Origin: Allium sativum
Taxonomy: Eukaryota; Streptophyta; Magnoliopsida; Asparagales; Amaryllidaceae
DNA: 64,000 nucleotides
Direction: 5' to 3'
NCBI GenBank assembly: GCA_030737875.1
Contig: CM060910.1
Span: forward strand, 633,689,303 to 633,753,302
Below the pieces are notes generated by a model. It was not told the origin of the DNA. It saw only the letters and a program-made list of their open reading frames with translations, and did no database searches. Each line of letters begins with the position of its first letter. Positions within the stretch are counted from its first letter, which is position 1. Both the position numbers and the translations under genes were made by a program. Positions 35,794 to 46,129 of the stretch are shown here, piece after piece.

Positions 35794-36535
35794 GTAATCT
35801 TGCTGAAATCACTCTCATATGATTTCTCTCTTCTTTTTCCTGGAGTTTTTGCTGGTTTGAGAGGAGAGAGCAGAGTTATGGGGTGTCCGAGTTTCTGGAG
35901 ACTGATGAGACGCTATTAATGTTGCTGCTCGAGCTCGGAAGTGAGGAAGAGAGGAGGAAGAAGAAGAGAGCGGGTCGGATCGTTAGTGAGGCTTAGGCTT
36001 GGGTACAAGCGAGGCAGTGGATCGTGGAAATGGCAAGGGAGCGGATCAGATCGGGGAGATGGCAAGGGAGCGGATCGGATCGGGGAAATGGTGAGGTGAC
36101 GGATCGGGTCGCAGTCTTGAACGGGGTATCAGCTTAAGTGAGGATGGAAAGATGTGGGTCGCGATAATCATACCACGAACAGAACCATGCCCCACGACCC
36201 ACTCTCCGCGATCCGGTTCCTTACCCTGCGTTACATTCTCTGCGATTCGAACCCTAATCCACGATCCGGATGGATGAGCGATCCAATGAACTTCTTGAAC
36301 ACTCAATGCAACTTATTTCTAACATACCAATGGACAGTTAGATTAGAGACTTTAAGATGAACTTTCTGGACTGGACAGAAGCATAACTTGACCGCATATG
36401 ACGACTAATACTTCGATGATCTTGATAATCTTTATGCTTTTTCTTTAAGACATGCACAGGCACACACTTGCACTCACACACACAGGGGGGACGGTTAATT
36501 ATATTCTTATTTCTCATGCTTTCTCGCCTAAACAG
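35794..36535 (+). other. Putative 5'UTR intron of the antisense gene
   Basis: Donor GGTAATC at 35794 and acceptor TTCTCGCCTAAACAG ending at 36535, three bases before the ATG at 36538. The 742-bp segment has no open coding frame and contains a cluster of CGGATCG-type motifs and a short imperfect tandem repeat (36025-36090, GGCAAGGGAGCGGATC). Confidence 0.5.
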
Positions 36536-36537
36536 TA

Positions 36538-37269
36538 ATGTCGGATAATCGTTCCCCTTCAAGATCTGACACAGAGACGAATCCCGAGGTGTATGAGCAT
36601 CTCAACCCCGAGGTTCTTCCAACTAATCCAGAGGGTGCGGATTCTGTATCCGAATATGAGGCAGAAACATAATTGAATCCGTCTGAGAGTACCTCGCTTG
36701 ATGAAGAGTCAGAGGTAGATGGCCGAGCTCCCGACGATGTCCCTGGTGTAATAGAAATAGAGAAATTCACAGACTCTCTAGCTTCCAAACTTTATGACAT
36801 AAAGCTTAAGAGAATTTGCTTGAGACATAGGATCCCCTAGGATGATGTGAGGACACCCAGCAGCGAAGATAGACCTCATTTGGCTCCAGAGGGGTATATG
36901 ACAGTCAGCCGACTCATGTGCTGGGTAGGAGCTATTCCTCCGTTTCCTCCAATCATCATTGAGATCCTAAAACGATTGGGTATTGCTCTAATGCAGCTTC
37001 ATCCCAATGCCTACGCAGCTTTATACACTCTATATATCGCATATGTGGAAATCCTGCATACCGAGCTCACGTTTAAAGATTTAAAATTATTTTATCTTTT
37101 CAAGCATCGCTCCTCGGCAACCCCAAATTTCTCTTTCTTCGAATCGATAGCAAATAGGAAGGTTCTGTCTGACGGATACAGCAACATATGGGATCCCAAG
37201 GCCGATTGGTTCTATATAAAGAGACAGGATGGGTGTTCAAGAAGATGGCTTAAATCAAATAAACTTTAA
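36538..37269 (+). pseudogene. Antisense gene of D, N-terminal exon (gypsy-type transposon domain)
   Basis: The ATG at 36538 opens a frame starting MSDNRSPSRSD. It is acidic and serine-rich at first. From about 36847 it becomes a folded domain with hydrophobic and aromatic spacing (PPFPPIIIEILKRLG, LHPNAYAALYTLYIAYVE, KADWFYIK). I recognise the style of the plant family called 'putative gypsy type transposon' (Pfam Transposase_28), which recurs as antisense genes in Tat elements. Two in-frame stops (TAA 36670-36672, TAG 36838-36840) break it, and the frame ends at 37269. The biochemical function of this family is unknown. I did not search a database, so the family name rests on memory of its pattern. 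Confidence 0.6.
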
Positions 37270-37491
37270 ACTTTTGACTGAATAACTTGTTTAAGAAATC
37301 GAAGCATTAACATGCCCCCCCTTTTTTCTCTAAGTAGATCACGCCTTTCCCAAGACGGAAGGCTCGGTATACAATAATCGACTGTCTCTTCTTCTGCAAA
37401 GCAAATCCGATTTTCTAAAGATCAAGAAGTGCATTACTGACGAGAACCTTCATAAGCACCTCCTTCTGGATATAAGGTTTTGACTTGGTGC

Positions 37492-37858
37492 AGGCGGCAA
37501 ACCCTACAAATACGTGCCCCCAACAGAGGGAGAAGGAACGTCACGGGCAGCAGAAACAATTAAATTTCGTAAGAGTCCTTCGCCGATAATCATCCAGGAC
37601 GACAAAGACCTAAACATATATAGAGGAGATGAGGCCCGTGATGATAAGTCTAAGGAAATCCCAGTTTCTCCGGGGGGTTTCCCCCCAAGGGCCTCTCTTC
37701 CGGTTGAACCTGCTGCTCCCGATGATTTAACAGAAGAGCAGCTATTTAAAAAAGCTGAGCAAAATTCCTTTGCCTGAAGATGTATATACACAGGGAGACT
37801 TCGAAGGGGAGCCATTTTTCCCTGTTTCTGAGGAAACAACTGTTCCAGTTGGAGAATG
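37492..37858 (+). pseudogene. Antisense gene of D, middle exon
   Basis: After an intron-like gap, GACTTGGTGCAG (ending about 37492) gives an acceptor. The following frame encodes a hydrophilic segment beginning YKYVPPTEGEGTS on inspection of the exon, rich in D, E, K and P (KSPSPIIIQDDKDLN, PVEPAAPDDLTEEQLFKK). Around the A6 run near 37744-37750 the sense frame changes, and the other frame continues as a similar acidic sequence to a stop at 37857-37859. It has no recognisable domain. It probably links the N-terminal domain to the coiled coil. Confidence 0.45.
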
Positions 37859-38007
37859 AGAAACTACTCAGATGAGTCTGACTTCGGGCCCTGGTCTGTT
37901 AGGGGGAATTATATGGGATGCACAAATCACATGCACTGCCTGACCCCACACTTTTATATCAACAGAATTCAAGGTTTTAATATGCTCTTGTTTCTTTTGC
38001 AGGAAAG

Positions 38008-40043
38008 ATGTCTCGCAGGCGATCTTATTCCTATCGCTCTCTCCGTGAAGGTACACCCAGCCTTCATCCAAATCCTGAGCGTGCTCGCGGCCTCTCTCAC
38101 AAGCCTACTTCTTCACAATCCAGGTCTCCATCAAAACCAACCTCTGGCAAGCTTTCCAGTCATTCGGTGCCACCTACAGGGGGAAAACAACTTCCCAAAG
38201 ACTTAACCCCTCCGAAGAGTGCACCCTCTCACAGCAGGTCATCAAAAAGACACTACGAGCCCAAGGATAAAAGCAAGGATCCAATCAAGGATTCTGAGAA
38301 GGAGAAATTTGACATTTTCCCTTCCAGCCAACAAGGTTTGATTGCCCCCGGGTCACGAGATTACATCCATGGTCCTGAGACTCAGGCTAAGCTGGAAAAG
38401 TTGCGAGAACAATTCCCCGACATCTTCTTCGAAAGGATGATGTTTGTTCCAGCCTTGGAACCAGTCCCTAGGAACTGGGATACTGAAGTCATCGGGCACA
38501 TTCGCCATGTAGCCAGGTAGTATGAGGCGATGAAGAAACATGTTGTTAATCTTTCAGAGGTCATCCGAACGATTGAGATGGAAGCACATAGATCCAAAGT
38601 GAAGATAGATAACAATGAAAGGGCCAGGGCAAAAATGGAGAAGGACTTAGAGGATGCACAATCTCTACTTGCCTTGGCTCAACGAGACGCTAAAGCTTAC
38701 AAAACAGAGCTGGAGGAGGCCAGGCAACGTTTCCATAACGAACTTGATTCTAATAGCAAAGAGCGAGCGTTATTGAAGCAAGAGGTGGAAGATCTCAGGA
38801 TGGCCAACTCCGAACTGAAAACAGCACAGGATCACTTCGAGGCCGAAAGAGATGCTTGGGAGAAAGAAAAGCCAAGTTTGAAAGATAGCTTAGCTCTGGC
38901 CGAAAAAGAGAAGGTGATCCTGAATGATCAACTCGCGCGTGCAGAGAAGCGCGCTATTCTTGCTGAAAATAATGTGGAGAGTGCCATTGAAATGGCCACT
39001 GTTTCTAATGAAAAGCTCCTTGAGAGAAAGAAGGAAATCGAAGGATTTGAAGAAATGTTATTCGACTTCCTTGGTCAGGTCATCAAGACCCGTAACATCT
39101 CCTGGATCCCAGACTAACATGTCACTCTAGCCAACATATGGGATGCAATCGTTGAGAGCGAGAAACAACGATTAGGAGTTGACGAGATTGATGAGAATGT
39201 GTTAATGCGGACCATTCTGAGGGATAATGAGCCTGAGGATTTAGAGAAAGGCAGACGCCTGCTTCAAGAAGAAATTGAAAAAGAGAAAACTCAGGCGAAG
39301 GGCAAAGAGAAAATGGAAGAGGGCCCGAGCTCAGCCGCAGAGCCCAAGGCTTCCGAAATCGAGGAATACAATCCAGATTACCCATTGATTCCTCTGGGTC
39401 CAACTCCTCCAGCTGTCGGGGGTTCTGCTACTAGCTTGGATGGAGGATCGGCGGAAGGTATCTCTATATTTTCTCTGCAACTTGCCAAAGCAATTGTCAC
39501 TTGTCGTCGCCTTGTTGGACAATCAACTGAGCAAACCGCATTTTCTCCCAAAATAACATTTGTTTCTCATGATACAGGTAGCGGGTCGGTTGATAAGGAT
39601 GCTGAAAAGAAGGCAGGGGCAGAGAAGATTGACATCCTGCCAGGCGTTGGTGCTGATGTCCCCTCAGATGCTGAAACTATCGAGGCTTTGAGAGACATGA
39701 ACGGGCGCCACGACGGTGATGAAGAGGAAGTCGCCATTACCAAAGAGATTGGAGGCGGTGATGAGGAAATCTTAGCTGAACAACTGGCCGAAGGGGAGGA
39801 GCAGTTGCTCCTTATGAAAGGGAGACAGGATCCAGTATATGTGCCCCTATCTCTGAGATCGACCCCAAAACTGGGTTGGTCGTAAGATTTTCCTCCCGAT
39901 CGATAACTTCGCAACTAGCCTCTCAGTCCTCTAGTTCTTCACCGGAGCCTCTCGTTGATAAGAGGAAGAGGAAAAAAGGTGGTCGTTCGGATGTTGACAA
40001 GGAGGCATCGGGGAAGCAGAAAAAGAGCAAGAAGTCTACATAG
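38008..40043 (+). pseudogene. Antisense gene of D, C-terminal exon: SR-rich, coiled coil, basic tail
   Basis: The exon starts just after the acceptor TTTCTTTTGCAG (ending about 38003). It reads a serine/arginine/proline-rich start (MSRRRSYSYRSLREG), a short conserved-looking stretch with PGSRDYIHGPETQAKL, then about 150 residues of heptad-like charged coiled coil (38530-39000). A WIPD-type segment and an acidic region follow. Two in-frame stops (TAG 38518-38520, TAA 39115-39117) interrupt it. Near 39860-39885 the frame shifts, and the other frame ends in a lysine/arginine-rich tail (KRKRKKGGR) with stop at 40041-40043. The tail resembles a nuclear localisation signal. The product would be a nuclear coiled-coil protein; its role for the element is unknown. 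Confidence 0.6.
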
Positions 40044-40524
40044 TCCCCTCCCCCCAGCATAAGTAGGCGGCAGATGTCAGTTCATATTTTGTCCTTAGGA
40101 TTTTTTAGGCTTTCCACTGGCCATGAAATGTAATTGTGAGAATGGCCCTCACTTTTGTTTAGGTTCCTCTTTATCTTGTAGGTTTGCAGCTCATGAATGA
40201 AAGTTTATTTCTTTTTACACTGTTGTGTTCCTGCAAGTTTATCATACTTAGTCACGAACACAAATACTCAAATCATGAATCATTCTAACAATAAAACTTT
40301 TTTTTTTAATTTCTGCACTACACTTCTGCATGCATATATGTGTATGGGTGTGTCCCCAATCAACCATTAATATGGTGCCTGGCCAGGGTTTATTGGGGAT
40401 GGATTAGAGTCATGTGTGTGCCGCCCCCATTCCCAGAGATGAGGGGTTCGGGCTCCATTTTTCATTCTTGTTCCCAGTCGTGTAACGGGAAAGGAGCCCT
40501 TTAGCGGCATATGTCATCATGCCT
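40044..40524 (+). other. Non-coding region downstream of the antisense gene
   Basis: AT-rich sequence with possible poly(A) signals for the plus-strand gene (ATGAATGAAAG at 40193-40203). From about 40380 it becomes GC-richer with small hairpins such as TTCCC...GGGAA (about 40471-40491). No gene seen. Confidence 0.5.
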
Positions 40525-41035
40525 GTTTGCTCCCCGATTCTTCAGCGGGGTAGAAATTCTCTTGACGCTAAGTCTCTAACGCCTTTATACTCTCTCGATC
40601 CTTCAGCGGGTTAGAGTTTGTGTGGCGCTAAGTCTCCAGCGCCTTTATACTCTCCCAATCCTTCAACGGGTTAGAGTTCGAGCTCAGTTTTCATTCTGCC
40701 CCCCGATCCTTCAGCGGGGAGGGAGTTCTGGGGGCGCTGAGTCTCCAGCACCTTTCTCAGCGCTTAATCATAGACGCTTTTATACTATCCTGGCGGTCGC
40801 CAAGGTTAGAGTTCGAGCTTAGCTGTTCTGTCGCTCCCCGATCCTTCGGCGGGGTAAGAGCTCTTTCTCAGCGCTTAATCATAGATGCTTTTATACTCTC
40901 CTAGCGTTCGCCAAGGTTAGAGTTCGAGCTCAGCTGTTCTGTCACTCCCCGATCCTTCGGCGGGGTAAGAGCTCTTTCTCAGCGCTTAATCATAGACACT
41001 TTTATACTCTCCTGGCGGTCGCCAAGGTTAGAGTT
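40525..41035 (+). repeat. Tandem array of hairpin units in the D 3' region
   Basis: The clearest unit is 111 bp (starts at 40861 and 40972, with an earlier partial copy near 40755), containing CAGCGCTTAATCATAGA, a TGGCGGTCGCCA palindrome, and CCCCGATCCTTCGGCGGGG, which folds with a CCCCG/CGGGG stem. Related hairpins occur about six times between 40530 and 40970. Tat elements are known for hypervariable tandem repeats in the region before the 3' LTR, which can seed satellites. Confidence 0.8.
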
Positions 41036-41189
41036 CTGTCAATGATGTGATTCATTCCATTGTACCTTCAAAGTTCTAGCTGCGGATTGCTCTCCATCCC
41101 GATGGAAGGCACCTGGAGTCACATGTTCCTGTGATTGCCGCATGGTTTGCAGCAAATTTCATAAAGATAAAAAAGCGGATAAATAATAG

Positions 41190-41285
41190 TGCAATAAAGG
41201 AAAACGACACACGGTATTTTTATAGTGGTTCGGTCAAATCGTAACCTACGTCCACTTTATAACATTTTACTTAAAAAATAGGACT
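41190..41285 (-). other. LTR-like motif block inside D
   Basis: AAAACGACACACGG, TTTATAGTGGTTCGG and CCTACGTCCACTTTAT appear in the same order and spacing as in the D LTRs (34575-34631 and 59275-59332), but this copy lies about 6 kb inside the element, just downstream of integrase. It could be a captured fragment of another LTR or an internal RNA-end signal. Confidence 0.6.
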
Positions 41286-41346
41286 ATTCTAGGCAAGTCG
41301 TGCCTTTTACATGGTCCTATGAAACAAAAGAATAAATTCAACATCT

Positions 41347-44300
41347 TTATGTCAGATAAGGCCGCAAATGTTGGACATTCCACACTCTGGGGATTTCCTC
41401 TCCATCCACTGTAGCTAGCTTGAAGGTTCCATTATCAAGCTTTCGCAGAATGGAGTATGGTCCTTCCCACTTCGCACCCATATAAGTCGGGGGTGGAAAG
41501 ACACGCTTCAGAACCAAGTCTCTGGGTTCAAAGGTTCGGGCTCGAACCATTTTGTTGTAATATCGGGCGACCTGCTGCTTGTGTCTCAAGGCACGCAAGT
41601 CTGCTTCATCCCTCTTCTCTTCTATTGAATCTAGGGATTCGAGGAGCAACTCGTTATTAGTCATTGGATCGTAATAAGTAACTCGGTGAGACGGTACTTT
41701 TAGCTCAACCAGGATGACCGCTTCCGCTCCAAAAGCAAGGGAGAAGGGGGTATGGCCTGTTTCCGATTTATATGTCATTTTATAGGCCCATAATGCCAAG
41801 GGTAACTCATCGACCCACATGGCTTTGGCACGCTTCAATCTCCTTTTGATAATGGACTTAATCACTTTATTTGCTGCTTCGATCTGTCCGTTCGACTGCG
41901 GGTGTGCCACAGAGGTGTACCTTTTCTCAATGTGGTATTTCTGGCAGAAGTTCCTGAATTCGCTGCTGTCAAACTGGGTTCCATTGTCAGTTATGAGGAT
42001 CTTCGAAATCCCGAACCGGAAAATAATGTTCCTAACAACAAAATTGATCACTCGCTTGGTTGTAATTGCAGTCAACGGTTCGGCCCCAACCCACTTGGTG
42101 AATTAGTCTACGGCTACAATGGCGAACTTTGCTACGCCTTTTGCGATTGGGAGGGTTCCAATGATATCAATTCCCCACATAGCGAAAGGCCACGGACTTG
42201 TCATCGTTTTTAACTGACCAAGAGGTGCCCTGGGAATCCTCGAAAATCTTTGGCAAGCATCGCAACGTCGCGCGTACTTTGTTGCGTCTTTGTTTATGGT
42301 AGGCCAGAAGTAACCATACCGCAACACCTTTTTTGCCAGAGCTTATCCTCCTGTGTGATCGCCACATTCACCCTCATGCACTTCCTGTAGTACATGTTTG
42401 ATTTCGTCATGGGCTATACACCGAAGGAGAGGCATCGAAAATCCCTGTCTATACAGGACTCCGTCTTGTAGAACATATCGGGAAGCTTTACGAATTACTT
42501 TATGCCTCTCGCTCTTCTTGGTCGGAAGCGTTCCGTTCATTAGAAAATTCTTTAGTGGGATCATCCATGATTCCCTCTCTGGCTTAGTTTCTAGTACCAG
42601 ATCAATTTCCATCTGATCTATACTAGGGAACCGAAGCACTTCAACTAGGGCTAGTCTGATCTCTTCAGGATCGTCGGAACTAGCCATCTTGGCTAATTTA
42701 TCTGCCTGTTGGTTCTCTGACCGCGGAATATGAGAGATACTATAGTGATCAAAACCTATCAGCAACTCCTTTACTTTCTCCAAATACGAAATCAATCTTG
42801 GGCTCTTAGCTCGAAATTTTCCAGAAACCTGATTTACAACCAACTTGGAGTCACAAAATATGTCCAGCTTCGCGATCTTTAATTCTTTTGCGATCCTTAA
42901 CCCGGCTATCAGGGCTTCATATTCGGATTCGTTGTTAGTGGCGTGAAATTCCAGTCGGATAGCATAAGATATCAGCCTTTTCTCAGGAGTTTCAAACACC
43001 ACTCCGGCACCAAATCGTTTATCATTCCTAGCGCCATCAACATACAATTTCCATGCACTAGGATCGAGAAGTAACTTTGGTGGGTCAGCCTCTTCGTTTA
43101 CCATGTCGTCCTCCGAGGCAGTAAATTCTGCTATGAAATCTGTCAGCACTTGCCCCCGTATTGACCGTCGGGGCTGAAAATTTAAATCAAATTGACTCAT
43201 TTCAATGTTCCACTTAAGAAACCTTCCAGAAGCTTCTGGTCTCTGTAGAACTTGCTTGAGCGGATGATACGTGTACACGGTAATAGGATGAGCTTGGAAA
43301 TAATGTCGGAGTTTCCTAGATGCAATCAATAAACTGTACGCCAGCTTTTCGATCCTTGGATAATTGCGTTCAGATGCCGCCAATTTTTTACTCATGTAGT
43401 ATACTGGCCTTTGAATCTTGTCTTCTTCTCTCACTAACGCTGAACTGATCGCGTGGGATGACACCGCTAAGTATACGAATAAATCCTCGTGATCCACCGG
43501 CTTAGACAGTATCGGAGGTCCCTGCAGATGATTCAGCAAGTTCTGGAATGCTTCAATGCAATCAGGAGTCCACTTAAAGTTGCATTTTCCTCGTTTTATC
43601 AATTCAAAGAACGGGATGCATTTGTCTGTCGCTCTAGAGATGAATCTGCTTAACGCCGCTACTTTCCCCGCAAGGCTCTGCACATGTTTGATTTGTCTAG
43701 GCTCTTGAATGTCTCTGATGGCTGCAATCTGTTGTGGATTAATTTTAATCCCGCGCGAGCTGACAGTGAATCCCAAGAATTTCCCGGATGCAACTCCAAA
43801 TGAGCATTTTGTTGGGTTGAGTTTCATCCCATACTTTCGAAGAATGCCAAACATCTCTGCCAAGTTTGTAGTGTGATCGGACGATTGTCTGGACTTAACC
43901 AACATGTCGTCAACATACACCTCCATCGTTTTCCCAATCTGGTTATAGAATATTCTGTTCACTAACCGTTGATATGTAGCACCTGCGTTCTTCAAACCAA
44001 AAGGCATTACCACGTAGCAGTATAATCGTAGATCAGTAATGAAGCTAGTGTGCTCTTGATGTGGAACATGCATAGGAATCTGGTTATATCCTGAATAAGC
44101 ATCCATGAAAGAGAGAAGCTCACGACCTCTCGTTGAATCTACCAACTGATCAATTCTGGGTAACGGAAAGCTATCTTTTGGGCAAGCTTTATTCAAATCC
44201 GAAAAATCAATGCACGTACGCCACTTTCCATTGGCTTTCTTTACCAAAACTGGATTTGAAATCCAATCTGGGTAGGTTGAATCTCTGATGAACCCGTTAC

Positions 44301-44843
44301 TCCTTAACTTTTCAACTTCTTCTTTTAAGGCTGCGGACCTCTCCGGGCCCAACATTCGCCTTTTTTGTTTTACAGGGGATGCTTTGGGTTAATGTTCAAC
44401 GAATGGCTCATGATTGATGGAGATATCCCACACATGTCCGCGTGGGTCCAGGAAAATACGTCTAAGTTATCTTTCAAGAAATCCGTCAGTTCTTTTGCTC
44501 GAACTGGATCCAACTGGGATCCAATCTTCAGGACCTTCTCTGGGTCACTATCATCGATTGGTACATCCACAGTCGTTTCGTTGGGAGCCGCCATTCTACC
44601 GCCAGTTTTTTCGTCCTCTCTGGGATCTATATCCTCGGGCAGTTCTCTGGGCAACTCACCTATAGTGATTCTCTTTAATTGCTATGACGTATCCTCCCTC
44701 GTGGGGGAAGAAGCGTCTTTAATCTCAATATCTTTTCCTTTATGGAGCAGCTTTAGCTCTACAACGTAACATGCACGTGCAGCAACCTGATCTCCTCTGA
44801 CTATGCCAACACCAGCTTCTGTAGGAAACTTCAATAACAAGCA
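41347..44843 (-). pseudogene. pol: D pol: RT, RNase H, archaeal-type RNase H, integrase (broken)
   Basis: Read on the minus strand after the gag-protease stop. RT has YVDDM (about 43920) and begins near the GPERSAALKEEVEKL segment. The first RNase H follows but has TYHPL where a catalytic DHPL-type aspartate is usual. The second RNase H has YVDGA, NNESEYEAL, FCDSKLVV and NQQADKLA, so all four acidic positions are present; it is the Tat hallmark. Integrase has an HHCC finger (VHEGECGDH, CDACQRF) and D,D(35)E (GIDIIG, TDNGTQF, GQIEAANK). Breaks: TAG 44682-44684, a one-base frameshift near 44390, TAA 42343-42345 and TAA 42103-42105. The gag-protease stop at 44844 lies just upstream. It cannot encode a working polyprotein as it stands. 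Confidence 0.92.
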
Positions 44844-46076
44844 CTAGGGGGCTATACAAGCTCTAAACTTTGCTAGGGCCGGTCGGCCGAAGAAGGCATT
44901 ATAAGGTGATTCAATATCCAAAACTACGAAGGGAAGAATTCTCACTCTCTGGCGTTCTCCTTCCCCAAGTGTCACTGGCAGTTCTACATATCCCATGGGA
45001 GTAGTTGATGTCCCATTAAATCCACGGATCCATCCTTCACATGGCTTTAAATCTTTCAATTCAAGGTTCATTAGATCGAACGTCTTTTTGAATAGAATGT
45101 TGACTAAACTCCCGTTATCCACTAAAACTTTATGGACAATGGCCGGGCCAATAGAAACTGTGATTACAAATGGATCTTCGGTCGTAGCGTGGACTCCAAT
45201 ACTCTCTCGATTGCGGAAAATGACGTCGTCCGACATCATCTTTTGTTGTTTTACCGGGGCATTGTCTTCAGGGTTGCTGCAATCTTCTGCCTCGAGATGA
45301 TGCTTTGTTGCGTTTACGTACTGGTCCATCACCCTGAAACTATGCCCGGCTAGGTGAAGCCCTCCGATTATGGTATTAATAACAAGATCCTTTCCTTTTT
45401 GCTGGGCAGTTGGCCTGGCAGTAGGTTGATTCTGGTTTTGATTCGGGGTCTGAATAGCTTGCCCCCTGTCTCTAGGAGTCACTCGGTACTCATCCAACTT
45501 CCCTTCTCGGAGCAGCCTCTCAACTACGTCTCTCAGATGACGGCATTCATTTGTAGAGTGGCCATGAGTCTGATGGAAGAGACAAAACTTCCCTGTCTCA
45601 CGTTCTTTCTCCGTCGAATCTCTTGGAGGAGGCCTTTTATGTTGGAGAATGTTGAACGAGTCGACGAATATATTTTCCAAAGTATCATTTATTGGCGTAT
45701 AATTTTCGAAAGACCTGAGACGGGTCCTTCTCTGGGAATCGTTCCTTCGATTTCTCTTTCGATTATTGTCATTACTATTGTTACCATTGTTTCCTGACTG
45801 GCGGCCGCCACCCTGGTTTCGGTTTCCAACGTTGACTTCAACCTTTCCCGAGTTGTCTCCGGTTTGCTTGATGGAGACATTACTTTGGATTTCCTCCTTA
45901 TTTGCCTTTTTCATCTCTCGGTTAGCATATACCTCCTCCTGACGTAAGCGTACGTTTGCTTTCTCGTAAAACAATTCTCTAGTACGAGGTGGTTTACCGG
46001 CCAGGTATCTCCCAAATTCAGTATCTTTATCTACCCCATCAATTAGGGCTGCCACAACGGTCGGCTCATGAGGATC
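44844..46076 (-). pseudogene. gag-pro: D gag-protease, 3' part (after family B insertion)
   Basis: C-terminal half of Gag plus protease, separated from its start by the B insertion; the reading phase matches that of 57658-59064 across the duplicated GGATC. It contains the end of the capsid domain, a lysine/glutamate and asparagine/arginine-rich basic linker, and a Tat-type zinc motif CLFHQTHGHSTNEC. An aspartic protease follows with VDNGSLVNILF (DNGS in place of the commoner DTG/DSG) and the flap region. The frame ends at a TAG (44844-44846) that interrupts sequence continuing in the same frame, so it is probably a point mutation. Confidence 0.88.
46072..46076. repeat. Target site duplication of family B, left copy
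   Basis: GGATC before the LTR, matched at 57653-57657. Confidence 0.9.
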
Positions 46077-46078
46077 TG

Positions 46079-46129
46079 TAACGGCTGGAAATTTCCGACT
46101 CCTCGAGAGTCGGAAATTCCGAGACGTTA
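46079..46129 (-). other. Terminal hairpin of the family B 3' LTR
   Basis: Arms GGAAATTTCCGACTC and GAGTCGGAAATTCC (one bulged A) enclose CTCGA; outer arms TAACG/CGTTA close the structure within two bases of the LTR end. The copy in the 5' LTR is at 52580-52630, directly beside the primer site. Confidence 0.8.
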
